Shown here: positions 39,908 to 49,439 of the stretch, piece after piece | How the letters are laid out: every line of letters begins with the position of its first letter | Numbering within the stretch: the first letter of the stretch is position 1 | Source: Snodgrassella communis | GTDB lineage: Bacteria; Pseudomonadota; Gammaproteobacteria; Burkholderiales; Neisseriaceae | NCBI RefSeq assembly: GCF_914768045.1 | Contig: NZ_CAJZCD010000001.1 | Location: forward strand, 62,001-126,000 | DNA length: 64,000 bases | Direction: 5' to 3' | Made by a program: the position numbers and the translations under genes | The notes under the pieces: model-generated | What the model saw: the letters and a program-made list of their open reading frames with translations, nothing else | What the model was told of the DNA's origin: nothing | The model's database searches: none

Positions 39908-40768
39908 TTATCTAACTTTAATTTTATAAGAAATATATCTAGCAGAACTTTCGATATCAGGAAAAACTGTACTTTCATTAATATTGAGTAAATCAAGTTC
40001 ATCTAATATTTTTTTTCGATTATTAATTTTTATTCTTTTAATCTGAATATAGTCATTTCCAATTTCATCTAAAGTAGCATTTAAACCAAATAAAAGAAAT
40101 ACACCTGATTGAGAAGATATTCTGACATTATTTTTAATCCCTTTAATACAAATAATATCTTCCAAGTCTTTTTTATTGATTTTCGGTTCAAAAAATGGCT
40201 TTTCTTCTCTAATAAAATGAAGAAGTTTTTTTATGCTAGGTTGTTGGTTAAAGCGCTCACGTTCTTTGTTAAAATTAATTGCATCTTTCTCATGATGAGA
40301 TAATCTAGCTAAATTTGCAATACAGCTTGCAGTATCTGAATCATAATATTTTACATATTCATCATCTATAAAAAATATAATTACTTCTCCAACACTCTCG
40401 TCCATAGACGCACTAGATCTGCAAGCAAAATAAAGAGCAATAAGAGGATTAGTTGTTAGATCAAGTAAACGAGTTGGCATTGAATAATGCTGCATTCGTA
40501 CCAATTTATCTAAAGTATACTTATCATTGATAAATTCTTTATATTCAGACATGTAAAGCTCTCGATATAGAATATGTTCTTGCATACTGTATATTGACTG
40601 ACCTTCACTATTTTTTCTAAATAATGAAGGTACTAAACGATACCGTTCACTTGAGTGTCCACGATAATATATATGTCGCTTGTGGTCATTTTTTATGGCG
40701 ACTATTTGTTGAATAAATTCGACCACTTCCCCAATATAAATATCATTTTCTTCATGTTTGCTATACAT
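39908..40768 (-). CDS. FRG-domain protein
   Basis: A 286-residue soluble protein with an FRG domain over about residues 30-120: YYRGH at 34-38, PSLFR at 47-51, then MQHYSMPTRLLDLTTNP from residue 92 running into LIALYFAC, which is the most conserved part of the family. The C-terminal part is Lys/Ile-rich and unrecognised. FRG proteins have no settled biochemistry but are often found in phage, toxin-antitoxin-like and defence surroundings. It starts nine bases after the stop of an HTH regulator, with the ribosome site overlapping that stop. Very AT-rich compared with housekeeping neighbours, which suggests transfer. Confidence 0.85.
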   Translation of the reverse strand: MYSKHEENDIYIGEVVEFIQQIVAIKNDHKRHIYYRGHSSERYRLVPSLFRKNSEGQSIYSMQEHILYRELYMSEYKEFINDKYTLDKLVRMQHYSMPTRLLDLTTNPLIALYFACRSSASMDESVGEVIIFFIDDEYVKYYDSDTASCIANLARLSHHEKDAINFNKERERFNQQPSIKKLLHFIREEKPFFEPKINKKDLEDIICIKGIKNNVRISSQSGVFLLFGLNATLDEIGNDYIQIKRIKINNRKKILDELDLLNINESTVFPDIESSARYISYKIKVR

Positions 40769-40777
40769 ATTATTTAC

Positions 40778-41656
40778 CTATTCATTATCACTTAATTCAT
40801 GAGATCCTGTTTTATACAAATAAAGAGGCATATCAATTAATCCAATACTTTCTATAGGAATAAAATGTATTTCACCATTAAGGTCTTCAAAATGAATGAA
40901 TCTACTCATTTCAAATTCAATATCCATGATACTATTTAACAATGCAGAAGCATCTCCTATACTTATAGTTTCAGTTGTATTGTCATGAAAATAAATATAG
41001 ACATCATTAATAAGCTCAAGAACATTATCATCTGTAATTCTATTTTTTTTGATTAATTCATCAATAATAATTTGTAACTTTTCCGAGGTATTCTCACAAA
41101 AGTGCTCATAATTAAAGAAATATTCTTCTATAAGATTATAATACTCTTCTGCTCCTAATCCTTGATATCCATCCCAAGGCAGCTCCCAATCTTTTGGCAT
41201 ATCTGAATAATCACCAAGGAGTGAAATTTTTTTTATTTTACTTTTATTGATAAAAAGTAATCGGTTATTTAAAGTTTTCACAGCAAGTATTTTGCTTTGT
41301 GTATCTGGTTGGTCATCATGTAAGACACGTTCAACTCTATTAGCTGTTGCAGAAGTAACTGGATACCACTTAATAACATTCGAGTTGTATAAAAGAATGC
41401 CTATATGCCCCCAAAAAGAATCAATCCTTTTGTCAGTATTCCACGGCTGCCAAGATGTTATAGTAACTACGTCATTATTTAAAAGATCATAAACACTTGT
41501 ACCAAAAATTACAGCAATATCTCTTAATATTTTCAATTCTGGTTGAGATTTATTCAACTCCCAGTCACTTATATCTTTTGATTTGACACCTAACCTAGCA
41601 GCTAAATCTTTTTGCTTATAATTATATAATTTTCTTAAATTTTTTAATTTTTCCAT
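40778..41656 (-). CDS. XRE-type HTH protein with an unknown C-terminal region
   Basis: A 292-residue protein. Residues 1-60 are a Cro/C1-type helix-turn-helix (KQKDLAARLGVKSKDISDWE). The remaining 230 residues are much more than a repressor needs. They contain two look-alike strand-rich segments, at about 123-147 (VKTLNNRLLFINKSKIKKISLL) split around Asn131, and 253-280 (LNGEIHFIPIESIGLIDM), joined by an acidic helical region. No strong ribosome site. It lies directly upstream of the FRG gene and probably controls or partners with it. Confidence 0.8.
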   Translation of the reverse strand: MEKLKNLRKLYNYKQKDLAARLGVKSKDISDWELNKSQPELKILRDIAVIFGTSVYDLLNNDVVTITSWQPWNTDKRIDSFWGHIGILLYNSNVIKWYPVTSATANRVERVLHDDQPDTQSKILAVKTLNNRLLFINKSKIKKISLLGDYSDMPKDWELPWDGYQGLGAEEYYNLIEEYFFNYEHFCENTSEKLQIIIDELIKKNRITDDNVLELINDVYIYFHDNTTETISIGDASALLNSIMDIEFEMSRFIHFEDLNGEIHFIPIESIGLIDMPLYLYKTGSHELSDNE

Positions 41657-42185
41657 AATAGTACTAATGTTTTTTTAAATTATTTCAGTTATATGAGTTA
41701 ATAATTCACGAAAGAAGAGAAAATAATCCGTTTAAACTACTGACATAAGTTAATCTGTAACTAACCCATACCTAGTACACAACCTCTGTAGAAAATTACA
41801 CAACGTGTTTTTAATATTGTGTATCCGATAAGCTTACGGTTTCAGCTTTCTGTTTCTTTAGGAATTGGATATCGGATATTTACATATCACGGTATTTATT
41901 CCGCCACTTAATAAAGCTGAATCGTTTATCCATATCATCGAAAACGCTTCTTAACTGGAGTCAGCGTCTGTTTTCTTAAGAATAAATAGGCTTAGATGCT
42001 CAGTTATTTTTTACATTTAAATCCTCTTTCAGTTAATAAAAGAATTTTCTATGTAGCAATTACCGTAATGGTTAACTCAGTAAAATAGCTTATTGGTACC
42101 AAATATCAGTTGCAGAAAATTTCTGGATATTGTGCTTAATTGAAAAGCTGATATCCAGAATCATTCTTTAAACTAATCAAATACT
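41657..42185. other. Intergenic gap upstream of the HTH-FRG pair
   Basis: About 530 bases. It holds the promoter of the HTH-FRG unit and, at the far end, the hairpin that follows zur. A short minus-strand frame near 41.9 kb looks like decayed coding DNA but cannot be named. Confidence 0.45.
42121..42160 (-). terminator. Hairpin downstream of the zur-like gene
   Basis: TTCTGGATAT at 42121-42130 pairs with ATATCCAGAA at 42151-42160; the 20-base loop can fold a little further. On the minus strand it follows the regulator's stop by about 25 bases. No clean T run, so it is a weak terminator call. Confidence 0.5.
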
Positions 42186-42686
42186 TTACGACAGGCGTTG
42201 CTGGCATTGCTGGCAGATGCCGGTAAGTACGATATGTTCATCATTGAGCATAAAGCCGTTATCGGCCGCGCGCCGGCGCAATGCTGCCCATTCGGAGCTC
42301 AGGCTTTGTTCATCTACGGCGCCACACTGGTTGCACACCAATACAAAATCGCTGTGATGTATATTGTCTTGCTGACAATGACTGTCACATTCATGCTGAA
42401 CATGACGGCAAAGAATATAGCCGTTAACCGCCGGTATTTTATGTAATACGCCCTGCTCCGCCCAGAAATCCAGTGCCCGATAGGCAGTGGGCGGGGCAAC
42501 GGTGTTGCTGCTGTGCTGTTGCATATGTGCCAGTACCTGATAGGCTTTAATTACGCCGTCCATGTTTATTACAATATCCAGTACCTGAGCACGTAGCTGG
42601 GTAACGGTAACGCCCTGTTCTGCGCACTGTGCCATGATACGTGCTTTATCTTCGGCTTTGGATTGCCATGCTGTATTGCTACTCAT
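42186..42686 (-). CDS. zur: Fur-family regulator, probably Zur
   Basis: A 166-residue metal-dependent repressor. The N-terminal winged helix (VTQLRAQVLDIV...AYQVLAHMQ) is followed by a His-rich metal site (HVQHECDSHCQQ, HHSDFVLVC) and two structural zinc CxxC pairs, CNQCG and CQQCQ. The pattern is closer to Zur than to Fur, so zinc uptake control is the likely role; no zinc transporter gene is near. It starts 11 bases after the stop of the SDR gene and is probably cotranscribed with it. Confidence 0.8.
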   Translation of the reverse strand: MSSNTAWQSKAEDKARIMAQCAEQGVTVTQLRAQVLDIVINMDGVIKAYQVLAHMQQHSSNTVAPPTAYRALDFWAEQGVLHKIPAVNGYILCRHVQHECDSHCQQDNIHHSDFVLVCNQCGAVDEQSLSSEWAALRRRAADNGFMLNDEHIVLTGICQQCQQRLS

Positions 42687-42697
42687 GCCTGCCAGCC

Positions 42698-43450
42698 TTA
42701 TGCCAGATCACGGGTGACACTCAGGCCGGCAAAGGTTTGTGATACTGGCATGATTTCGATGTTGTTGACATTCATATGAGCAGGAGTTTGATAGAGCCAT
42801 AACACGGTGTTGGCGATATCTGCCGGTTGCAGATAGCTGATATTTTCATACACGGCTGCGGCTTGCTTGTCGTCCCCGCGAAAACGCACATTGGAAAATT
42901 CGGTATCTCCGCACAGGCCGGGAGCAATATTGGTGACGCGAATACGGGTGCCGGCCAGATCGGTACGTAAATTCAGGCTGAACTGGCGTACAAAGGCTTT
43001 GGTGGCGCCGTATACATTGCCACCTTTATACGGCCATGCGCCGGCAGTGGAGCCCAGATTGATGATATAACCGGCATTTTTGGCTATCATGCGCGGGAGT
43101 ATCTGCCGTGTTACATAGGTTAAGCCAAGGATATTGGTGTGTATCATGGTTTCCCAGTCGGTATAGTTTGCCTCCTGCGCCGGTTCCATGCCCAGTGCCA
43201 GCCCGGCATTATTCACCAGTAAGTCAATATCAGCCCAAGTGCCTTGCAGGGAAGCCAATGCGCTATCGACGCTGCTTTTGTCGGCCACATCCATTTGTAA
43301 CGGTAAAAAGGCTGTGCCCAGCTCAGCCTGTAAATGGTGCAGCTTATCCAGCCGCCGTGCTGCGCCGATCACTTTATAGCCGGCATGAACCAGTACCCGA
43401 CACATTTCTGCACCAAAACCGGCAGAAGCGCCTGTAATCAATATTGCCAT
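42698..43450 (-). CDS. ydfG: NADP-dependent 3-hydroxy acid dehydrogenase YdfG-like
   Basis: A short-chain dehydrogenase of 250 residues. GASAGFG binds the cofactor, NNAG stabilises it, and the active site is Ser-Tyr-Lys in GSTAGAWPYKGGNVYGATKAF. The block EFSNVRFRGDD and NNAGLALGMEPA follow E. coli YdfG closely, an enzyme that oxidises L-allo-threonine and reduces malonic semialdehyde. The frame runs to 43498, but GGAAGGAT lies before the ATG at 43450. Confidence 0.88.
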   Translation of the reverse strand: MAILITGASAGFGAEMCRVLVHAGYKVIGAARRLDKLHHLQAELGTAFLPLQMDVADKSSVDSALASLQGTWADIDLLVNNAGLALGMEPAQEANYTDWETMIHTNILGLTYVTRQILPRMIAKNAGYIINLGSTAGAWPYKGGNVYGATKAFVRQFSLNLRTDLAGTRIRVTNIAPGLCGDTEFSNVRFRGDDKQAAAVYENISYLQPADIANTVLWLYQTPAHMNVNNIEIMPVSQTFAGLSVTRDLA

Positions 43451-43567
43451 ATCAGCATCCTTCCCTGTTGTTTGTTCCAGACTATGGTAGTCTTTCAACA
43501 GCTAATGTTAGCACGTTCCGGTATTTTTGCTAGCAAAGTAAATTGCTGGTTTAACCGGCTTGATAAT

Positions 43568-43593
43568 AAAAACCCCGTTAATGCTAACGGGGT
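43568..43593 (-). terminator. Rho-independent terminator of pbpG
   Basis: ACCCCGTTA and TAACGGGGT with a four-base loop; on the minus strand the stem is followed by five T. It lies 20 bases past the pbpG stop. Confidence 0.92.
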
Positions 43594-43612
43594 GTTTCAT
43601 TACAGGTTAGTT

Positions 43613-44563
43613 TTACAAAGACTGCTGCATCGCCCATGAGCGCAGTGCACGTGCATCACTAACCCGGGTGGTGGAACTGGGGGAATTCAGCAGGACAATG
43701 GTAACCGGCTGATTCTGTACGCTGGTCAGCAAAACCATGGAGCGGCCTGCTTCACGGATATAACCGGTTTTTTGCAAGGCAATTGGCCATGCGCCTTCGC
43801 GTACCAGTGCATTGGAATTGCGATACTGCTCTATACGGCCATTACTGGTATATACCGAACCAGAATTATCGGTGGAATACTGTCTGATAAGCGGATACTG
43901 GCTGGCACCGCGTACCAGTAAGGCCAGATCACGTGCTGTAGCCTGATTACGCGGATCCAGTCCGGTTGGCTCATAAAAGCGCGCATTGGTCATCCCCAAC
44001 TCAGCCACCTTGCGATTCATGGCGTCTACAAATGCCGGCATACCACCCGGATAAGTACGCGCCAATGCGTGGATTGCGCGGTTTTCACTACTCATTAAAC
44101 CGATATGCAACAGTTCACGCCGGGTCATCACGGTGCCTACTGACAGGCGGCTGGTTGAGTTTTTGAGCCGGTCAATCTCTGCATCGGTGATGGTAATGTG
44201 CTCATTCATATTCTGGTTGGCATCCAGCACTACCATTGCTGAAACCAGCTTGGAAATGGATGCAATAGAGCGTACCTGATTGATGTTTTTCTGGTACAGG
44301 ATTTCGCCAGTCTCATTATTCATAATCAGTGCCGATTGTGAGCTTAATAAGGGACCGGCAATCTGGGCACGTGTTTCCAGATTGGCATCAGGGTGATTGG
44401 TGATAAATGAACTGAGGGTATCACTCTGGTCACCCACTTGCTTTTGTTCGATAAATTTACCGAGGACATCGAGGTCTCCGGCAAAAGCAGGCACTGCAAA
44501 AAACAGACTGCTACTTAACAGGCTTACCCACTGCCAGCGACGCAGACAAGATAAACGTGACAT
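43613..44563 (-). CDS. pbpG: D-alanyl-D-alanine endopeptidase (PBP7/8 type)
   Basis: A periplasmic penicillin-binding protein that cuts peptidoglycan cross-bridges. A signal peptide occupies about residues 1-28 (AVPAFA before the cleavage). The three active-site motifs are in place: SISK at 102-105, SEN at 159-161, KTG at 265-267. AAGGAAG before the ATG at 44563 sets the start (316 residues); the frame extends to 44608. Confidence 0.93.
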   Translation of the reverse strand: MSRLSCLRRWQWVSLLSSSLFFAVPAFAGDLDVLGKFIEQKQVGDQSDTLSSFITNHPDANLETRAQIAGPLLSSQSALIMNNETGEILYQKNINQVRSIASISKLVSAMVVLDANQNMNEHITITDAEIDRLKNSTSRLSVGTVMTRRELLHIGLMSSENRAIHALARTYPGGMPAFVDAMNRKVAELGMTNARFYEPTGLDPRNQATARDLALLVRGASQYPLIRQYSTDNSGSVYTSNGRIEQYRNSNALVREGAWPIALQKTGYIREAGRSMVLLTSVQNQPVTIVLLNSPSSTTRVSDARALRSWAMQQSL

Positions 44564-44978
44564 GGTAACTTCCTTTTTGACTCTGATTCGGGGTAATTTA
44601 ATTCTCAATTAAGATGCTCATGCTGAACGTGAGGGCGGAACAGATACATCTCTGTTGGCTATGATTAATAGAAATTTCAGCGTCCAAATAATCAATACAA
44701 AATCTGTTTCTGTGGCTAATTATAAGACAATTTTAATCATTGCCGGAACTTTCATCAGTTGCTAGCGCAAATAAAAGCTGTTTATAAACGATATTTTAAC
44801 CAGTTTTTCATTGCTAAACCGGTTGCTGCAATAGTTAAAACCACATTAGCATTCAGTTTGATATCAGGCTAATAACACTATATACTCATTTTTTGGCTGA
44901 GTTTGGGTACGGTGTGGTTAAGGCTGTAGCCAGTCAGGCTTTCAATATAAGCTCTATTTTCTTGATGAAATCCTGTTT
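44564..44978. other. Divergent promoter region of pbpG and clpX
   Basis: About 415 bases; promoters for both genes must lie here. No further gene. clpP is not next to clpX in this window. Confidence 0.45.
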
Positions 44979-46262
44979 ATGAGTAAAGAAATTCGTTATT
45001 GTTCGTTTTGCGGAAAAACTGAAAACGAAGTTAAAAATTTAATTGAAGGTGAAAACGCATTAATCTGTAATGAGTGCGTAGATACATGCAATGAAATGCT
45101 ACATAATCCGGGTGGTTCTTCTACAGAAAAAGGCACGCCGGCTGCAACTGCTTCCGCAGGTTCAGATGTCAGCTCCGGTCAGGATAAATTGCCTACGCCG
45201 GCAGAAATTGTTGCCAATCTTGATCAATATGTGATTGGGCAGGAAACGGCAAAAAAATCGCTGGCGGTAGCGGTATACAATCATTACAAACGTTTACGTA
45301 TGGGCAAGGAAGAGGGTCAGGTAGAACTGTCCAAATCTAATATTTTGCTGATTGGACCTACTGGTTCCGGCAAAACACTGTTAGCTCAGACTTTGGCACG
45401 CAAACTGGATGTGCCGTTTGTAATGGCCGATGCGACTACTCTTACTGAAGCTGGTTATGTAGGTGAGGATGTTGAACAGATTATCACTAAATTGCTGGGC
45501 AAATGCGATTTTGATGTACAGAAAGCACAAAGAGGCATTGTGTATATTGATGAAATCGATAAAATTTCCCGTAAGAGTGATAATCCTTCAATTACGCGCG
45601 ATGTTTCGGGTGAAGGTGTGCAACAGGCTTTGCTTAAGCTGGTAGAAGGTACGGTTGCTTCTGTTCCGCCTCAGGGTGGCCGTAAACACCCTAATCAGGA
45701 ATTTATTAATGTAGACACTACTAATATTCTGTTTATCTGTGGCGGTGCTTTTGCCGGTTTGGAAAAAGTTATCCGCCAGCGTACTGAAAAAGGCGGTATT
45801 GGTTTTGGTGCGGCAGTGCACAGTAAAGACGAAAACACTAATGTTAGTGAGCTGTTTCAAACGGTGGAGCCGGAAGATCTGATTAAATTCGGTTTGATTC
45901 CTGAGCTGATTGGCCGTCTACCAGTTATTGCCACGCTGACAGAACTGGATGAAGACGCGCTTATTAATATTCTTACTGAGCCCAAAAATGCATTAATCAA
46001 ACAGTTTCAGGCTTTGTTTGCGATGGAGGGTGTGGAGCTACAGGTTCAGCCTTCAGCTTTGCGAGCTATTGCCAAGCTGGCTATGGCACGAAAAACCGGA
46101 GCCCGTGGTTTGCGCTCAATTGTAGAAAAAGCTTTGCTGAACACCATGTATGCCCTGCCCGATTTAGCTGATGTGAAAAAAGTTGTGGTCAATCAGGATG
46201 TGATTGATAAAGGTGCAGAACCGGAGTGGTTACTTGCTGATGGCAGTGTTTATAAGAATTGA
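44979..46262 (+). CDS. clpX: ClpX, ATPase subunit of the Clp protease
   Basis: Unfolds tagged proteins and feeds them to ClpP; a hexameric AAA+ ATPase. The N-terminal zinc domain has Cys8, Cys11, Cys30 and Cys33. Walker A is GPTGSGKT near residue 125 and Walker [11 protein letters not shown]; the pore loop GYVGEDVE follows. At 427 residues it is full length. clpP usually lies just upstream in other bacteria but is missing here. Confidence 0.96.
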   Translation: MSKEIRYCSFCGKTENEVKNLIEGENALICNECVDTCNEMLHNPGGSSTEKGTPAATASAGSDVSSGQDKLPTPAEIVANLDQYVIGQETAKKSLAVAVYNHYKRLRMGKEEGQVELSKSNILLIGPTGSGKTLLAQTLARKLDVPFVMADATTLTEAGYVGEDVEQIITKLLGKCDFDVQKAQRGIVYIDEIDKISRKSDNPSITRDVSGEGVQQALLKLVEGTVASVPPQGGRKHPNQEFINVDTTNILFICGGAFAGLEKVIRQRTEKGGIGFGAAVHSKDENTNVSELFQTVEPEDLIKFGLIPELIGRLPVIATLTELDEDALINILTEPKNALIKQFQALFAMEGVELQVQPSALRAIAKLAMARKTGARGLRSIVEKALLNTMYALPDLADVKKVVVNQDVIDKGAEPEWLLADGSVYKN

Positions 46263-46292
46263 AGCGATAAGCTGAAATATTAATGTATATAT

Positions 46293-46332
46293 AAAACCGC
46301 CTTAATTTTTTTAAATTCAGGCGGTTTTTTTA
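46293..46332 (+). terminator. Rho-independent terminator of clpX
   Basis: AAAACCGCCT and AGGCGGTTTT with a 16-base loop, then a run of T. Confidence 0.92.
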
Positions 46333-46462
46333 TTTGTTCAGGTATATCAGATTACCAGCAGGCGCATAAATAGCTAAATAGCCAATCTATAAATTTATTA
46401 TGTTCAATTGTGTATTGCTTTATCTGGCAGTGTACTCAGGCTAGAATAAATTATTAACGGTG

Positions 46463-47140
46463 TTACAGATATCGGCCAAACCACAAGACTTTGCCAATAA
46501 TCTGCACATCATCGCTTTCGCTATCCAGCCGGATTTCAAAACTCGGGTAAGCATCGTTGGCAGAAATGACATTGACTACATTACCCGGCATTAGCTGTAA
46601 ACGTTTTACCAGCAGATTATCGTTGATACGTAGTACATATAATCCATCACGCCGTATGTAATTCATTTTCTGCACCAGAATGGTATCCCCATCATTGAGC
46701 ACACCTTCCATGGAGTCACCTTTAACCGAAATAACGGATAGACCACTGACTTCCTGACTAATTATTGAGTTAATCCAGTCTTTGCGAAACGCCATGGTAA
46801 ACATAGGTGTCTCATTGGTAACCAGACTGCCATGTCCGGCCGCAGCTTCAATCGCGTACCGTGGTACGTATACAAAATCATCTGCATTAACTGGATTACC
46901 CAGTGTATCGCGTGCCGCCTGAGCAGAGTGTTCAGGAAAAGGTTCCCCTTCTCCGGTTAACAGCCAGTCGATGCTGCATCCTTTTAATTCTTTGATGCGT
47001 TTCAGGGTTTCTGCTTTGGGTAAACCGCCTTCATGCCAGATACGGCTGAATCCGGCCATAGTCATGTCAATGTCTGTGGCAATTTTGGATTGACGCTCAC
47101 CCGGCCATAGTGAAGCCAGACGGTCCTTGAATGTTTGCAT
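46463..47140 (-). CDS. S24-type (LexA/CI-like) transcriptional repressor
   Basis: A 225-residue two-domain repressor. The N-terminal helix-turn-helix covers about residues 15-62; the C-terminal peptidase S24 domain has the catalytic Ser143 in VKGDSMEG and Lys179 in LLVKRLQ. An Ala-Gly at 101-102 could be the self-cleavage site. TGGAG lies seven bases before the ATG at 47140; the longer frame to 47200 is not used. It is not inside a prophage. It is divergent from a small secreted protein, which may be its target. Confidence 0.88.
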   Translation of the reverse strand: MQTFKDRLASLWPGERQSKIATDIDMTMAGFSRIWHEGGLPKAETLKRIKELKGCSIDWLLTGEGEPFPEHSAQAARDTLGNPVNADDFVYVPRYAIEAAAGHGSLVTNETPMFTMAFRKDWINSIISQEVSGLSVISVKGDSMEGVLNDGDTILVQKMNYIRRDGLYVLRINDNLLVKRLQLMPGNVVNVISANDAYPSFEIRLDSESDDVQIIGKVLWFGRYL

Positions 47141-47322
47141 ACACAAACTCCAGCAATTTATTAGAAATTTCGTCAGTAAATTTGTTTTATTATACTTCAT
47201 TTTTAAAAAAATGAATAGTAATTATATTTTTAAGAAATCTACCTCTTGAATATTTATTTTTTTCTAATTATTATAGTAAAAATTAACTAATTTATTAGAT
47301 TTTTCTAAATTCGGAGTAGATT

Positions 47323-47598
47323 ATGAAATTATTGAAGATATCTGGATTGATGGTTTTACTATTGCTGCTGGGAAATTTTCATTCTGCTCCTGCCCGAGCC
47401 ACAGTGGCTGCAACCTCAATCGCACAGGCTGTAGACTGTCATCATCTGGCGCAATTAACTTATACAGAGATGAATCCAGCTCAGATACAGGTAGCCAAGA
47501 GCTGTGACCAGCGTGAAGCTGCACAGGGCTGGCTTAAAATATATGGAAAAATGAACCATACTGAGCTGGTAAAGGCAATGGTATATGAAACTTCCTGA
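47323..47598 (+). CDS. Small secreted protein of unknown function
   Basis: A 91-residue protein with a typical signal peptide (Lys-rich start, a stretch of Leu, then APARA before cleavage near residue 26). The mature part is about 65 residues with two cysteines that could pair. GGAG lies six bases before the ATG. No family recognised. It is divergent from the S24 repressor with about 180 bases between the starts, so it may be induced when the repressor is cleaved. Confidence 0.7.
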   Translation: MKLLKISGLMVLLLLLGNFHSAPARATVAATSIAQAVDCHHLAQLTYTEMNPAQIQVAKSCDQREAAQGWLKIYGKMNHTELVKAMVYETS

Positions 47599-47797
47599 AC
47601 TGAGCCACTCTTGTGCTGTGGCAGTAATATTTGCACTAATTTAGTTGTTCTTTTGTACGCATAGGCATACAGGTCTAGTTTCAAACTGAGTTTGTAATAT
47701 CAGTTGATTAGTCAAGATAGCAGATAAATCTGGCTTTTGTGGAGCCTGAATCGGCATCTGGATATTATTTCTGTGCCACAATTCAGGCTTATTGCAA

Positions 47798-49201
47798 TTA
47801 ATCCGCTGCTTGGTGTGCTAACTGTGTGAGTATTTGTTGATGAATACCTCCAAAGCCGCCATTACTCATTACGAGTATATGATCACTTTGCTGTGCTTCT
47901 TCTGCAATGGCATTAATCAGTGACTGCATATCCTGAAAAACTTTTACTTTATCCTGTAGCGGACTTAGCGCGGCGGCTACATCCCATTCTACACCGCCTG
48001 CATAACAATATACTTTATCGGCTTCTGCCAGACTGGCTGGCAGTGCTGCTTTCATGGTACCCAGTTTCATGGTGTTGGAACGTGGTTCGAGTACGGCCAA
48101 AATACGTGCATTAGCTACTTTCTGACGTAAGCCGGCTATGGTGGTGGCAATGGCGGTGGGATGATGGGCAAAATCATCATAAACAGTTATATTATTGACG
48201 ATGCCCTTGATTTCCATACGCCGTTTCACGTTTTCAAAGCGTGCCAGTGCAGCACATGACTGCTGTACGGAAATGCCAACATGGCGGGCAGCTGCAATTA
48301 CGGCCAGCGCATTCATGCGGTTGTGCTGCCCGAGCAATTTCCATTCAATATGGCCTACTTTTTGTTGCTGATACAGCACATCGAAGCCACCGGTTGCAGA
48401 GATTTCGCCTATCTGCCAATCTTTGCCGGAACCAAAGCCCTCTACCTCACTCCAGCATCCTTGTTGTAAAACTTCAGCCAGAGCTGCTGACTCTTCATTG
48501 ACAACAATTAGACCATCGCTCGGGATAGTGCGAATCAGATGATGAAACTGGGTCTGAATTGCAGCTAGGTTGGGAAAAATATCTGCGTGGTCATATTCAA
48601 GATTATTCAAAATTGCCGTACGGGGACGATAGTGTACAAATTTACTGCGTTTATCAAAAAAGGCTGTATCGTATTCATCGGCCTCAATAACGAAAAACGG
48701 GCTGCGTTCTGGTGTAGTTGTGGATTGTGTTGCTGGAGGTATTTGTGGCAATCGTGCTGATACAGCAAAATTCTGTGGCACGCCGCCAATCAGAAATCCG
48801 GGTGCCAGACCGGCATCTTCCAGCACCCATGCCAGCATACTTGCTGTAGTGGTTTTACCATGAGTACCGGCTACAGCCAGCACCCAATGGTGTTGCAGTA
48901 TATTTTCTGCCAGCCATTGCGGCCCGGAAGTATACGGCAAATTGCGATTGAGAATGGCCTCAACGACAGGCATTCCGCGACGGGCAACATTACCAATTAC
49001 ATAGATATCAGCAGGATAGTTATCCAGCTGTGTTGCCTCAAATCCTTCCACCACATCAATGCCCAAATCAGCCAGCTGTGTACTCATCGGCGGATACATT
49101 TTGGCATCACAACCTGTGACGCGGTAGCCGGCCTGTTTGGCTATAGCGGCAATGCCTCCCATAAATGTTCCGCCTATACCAATGATGTGGATATGCTGCA
49201 T
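47798..49201 (-). CDS. mpl: UDP-N-acetylmuramate:murein-tripeptide ligase Mpl
   Basis: Joins recycled L-Ala-gamma-D-Glu-meso-DAP to UDP-MurNAc in cell-wall recycling. The Mur ligase ATP loop GTHGKTT is at residues 112-118, and the N-terminal HIIGIGGTFMGGIA is typical of Mpl rather than MurC. 467 residues, normal length. nagZ of the same recycling route lies at 58.3 kb. Confidence 0.94.
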   Translation of the reverse strand: MQHIHIIGIGGTFMGGIAAIAKQAGYRVTGCDAKMYPPMSTQLADLGIDVVEGFEATQLDNYPADIYVIGNVARRGMPVVEAILNRNLPYTSGPQWLAENILQHHWVLAVAGTHGKTTTASMLAWVLEDAGLAPGFLIGGVPQNFAVSARLPQIPPATQSTTTPERSPFFVIEADEYDTAFFDKRSKFVHYRPRTAILNNLEYDHADIFPNLAAIQTQFHHLIRTIPSDGLIVVNEESAALAEVLQQGCWSEVEGFGSGKDWQIGEISATGGFDVLYQQQKVGHIEWKLLGQHNRMNALAVIAAARHVGISVQQSCAALARFENVKRRMEIKGIVNNITVYDDFAHHPTAIATTIAGLRQKVANARILAVLEPRSNTMKLGTMKAALPASLAEADKVYCYAGGVEWDVAAALSPLQDKVKVFQDMQSLINAIAEEAQQSDHILVMSNGGFGGIHQQILTQLAHQAAD

Positions 49202-49439
49202 TTTTTTGTCTCTACGCGGTAAAAACCTGCATTATAGACTGTCCTTATGGTTACTACATGTATGTTTTTTATTTTCTGTGATTGCACTCTGGTTGGAATG
49301 GATATCACTATGGACAGTAGCTCTTGAATATAGCTCAGTTGATTACTTTCACTATTCGATGATGATGCATTGAATAATTAAAATTGATCTATACTATGAA
49401 TAATCAGGGGCATAAATTTGCTTACTTCAGATATGGTTA

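Noticed and set aside
41860-41960. Minus-strand frame reading VFDDMDKRFSFIKWRNKYRDM, possible transposase scrap
   Set aside because: About 20 codons only; I could not place it in any family.
46463-47140. Prophage around the S24 repressor
   Set aside because: No phage structural, integrase or lysis genes lie nearby; neighbours are clpX and mpl.
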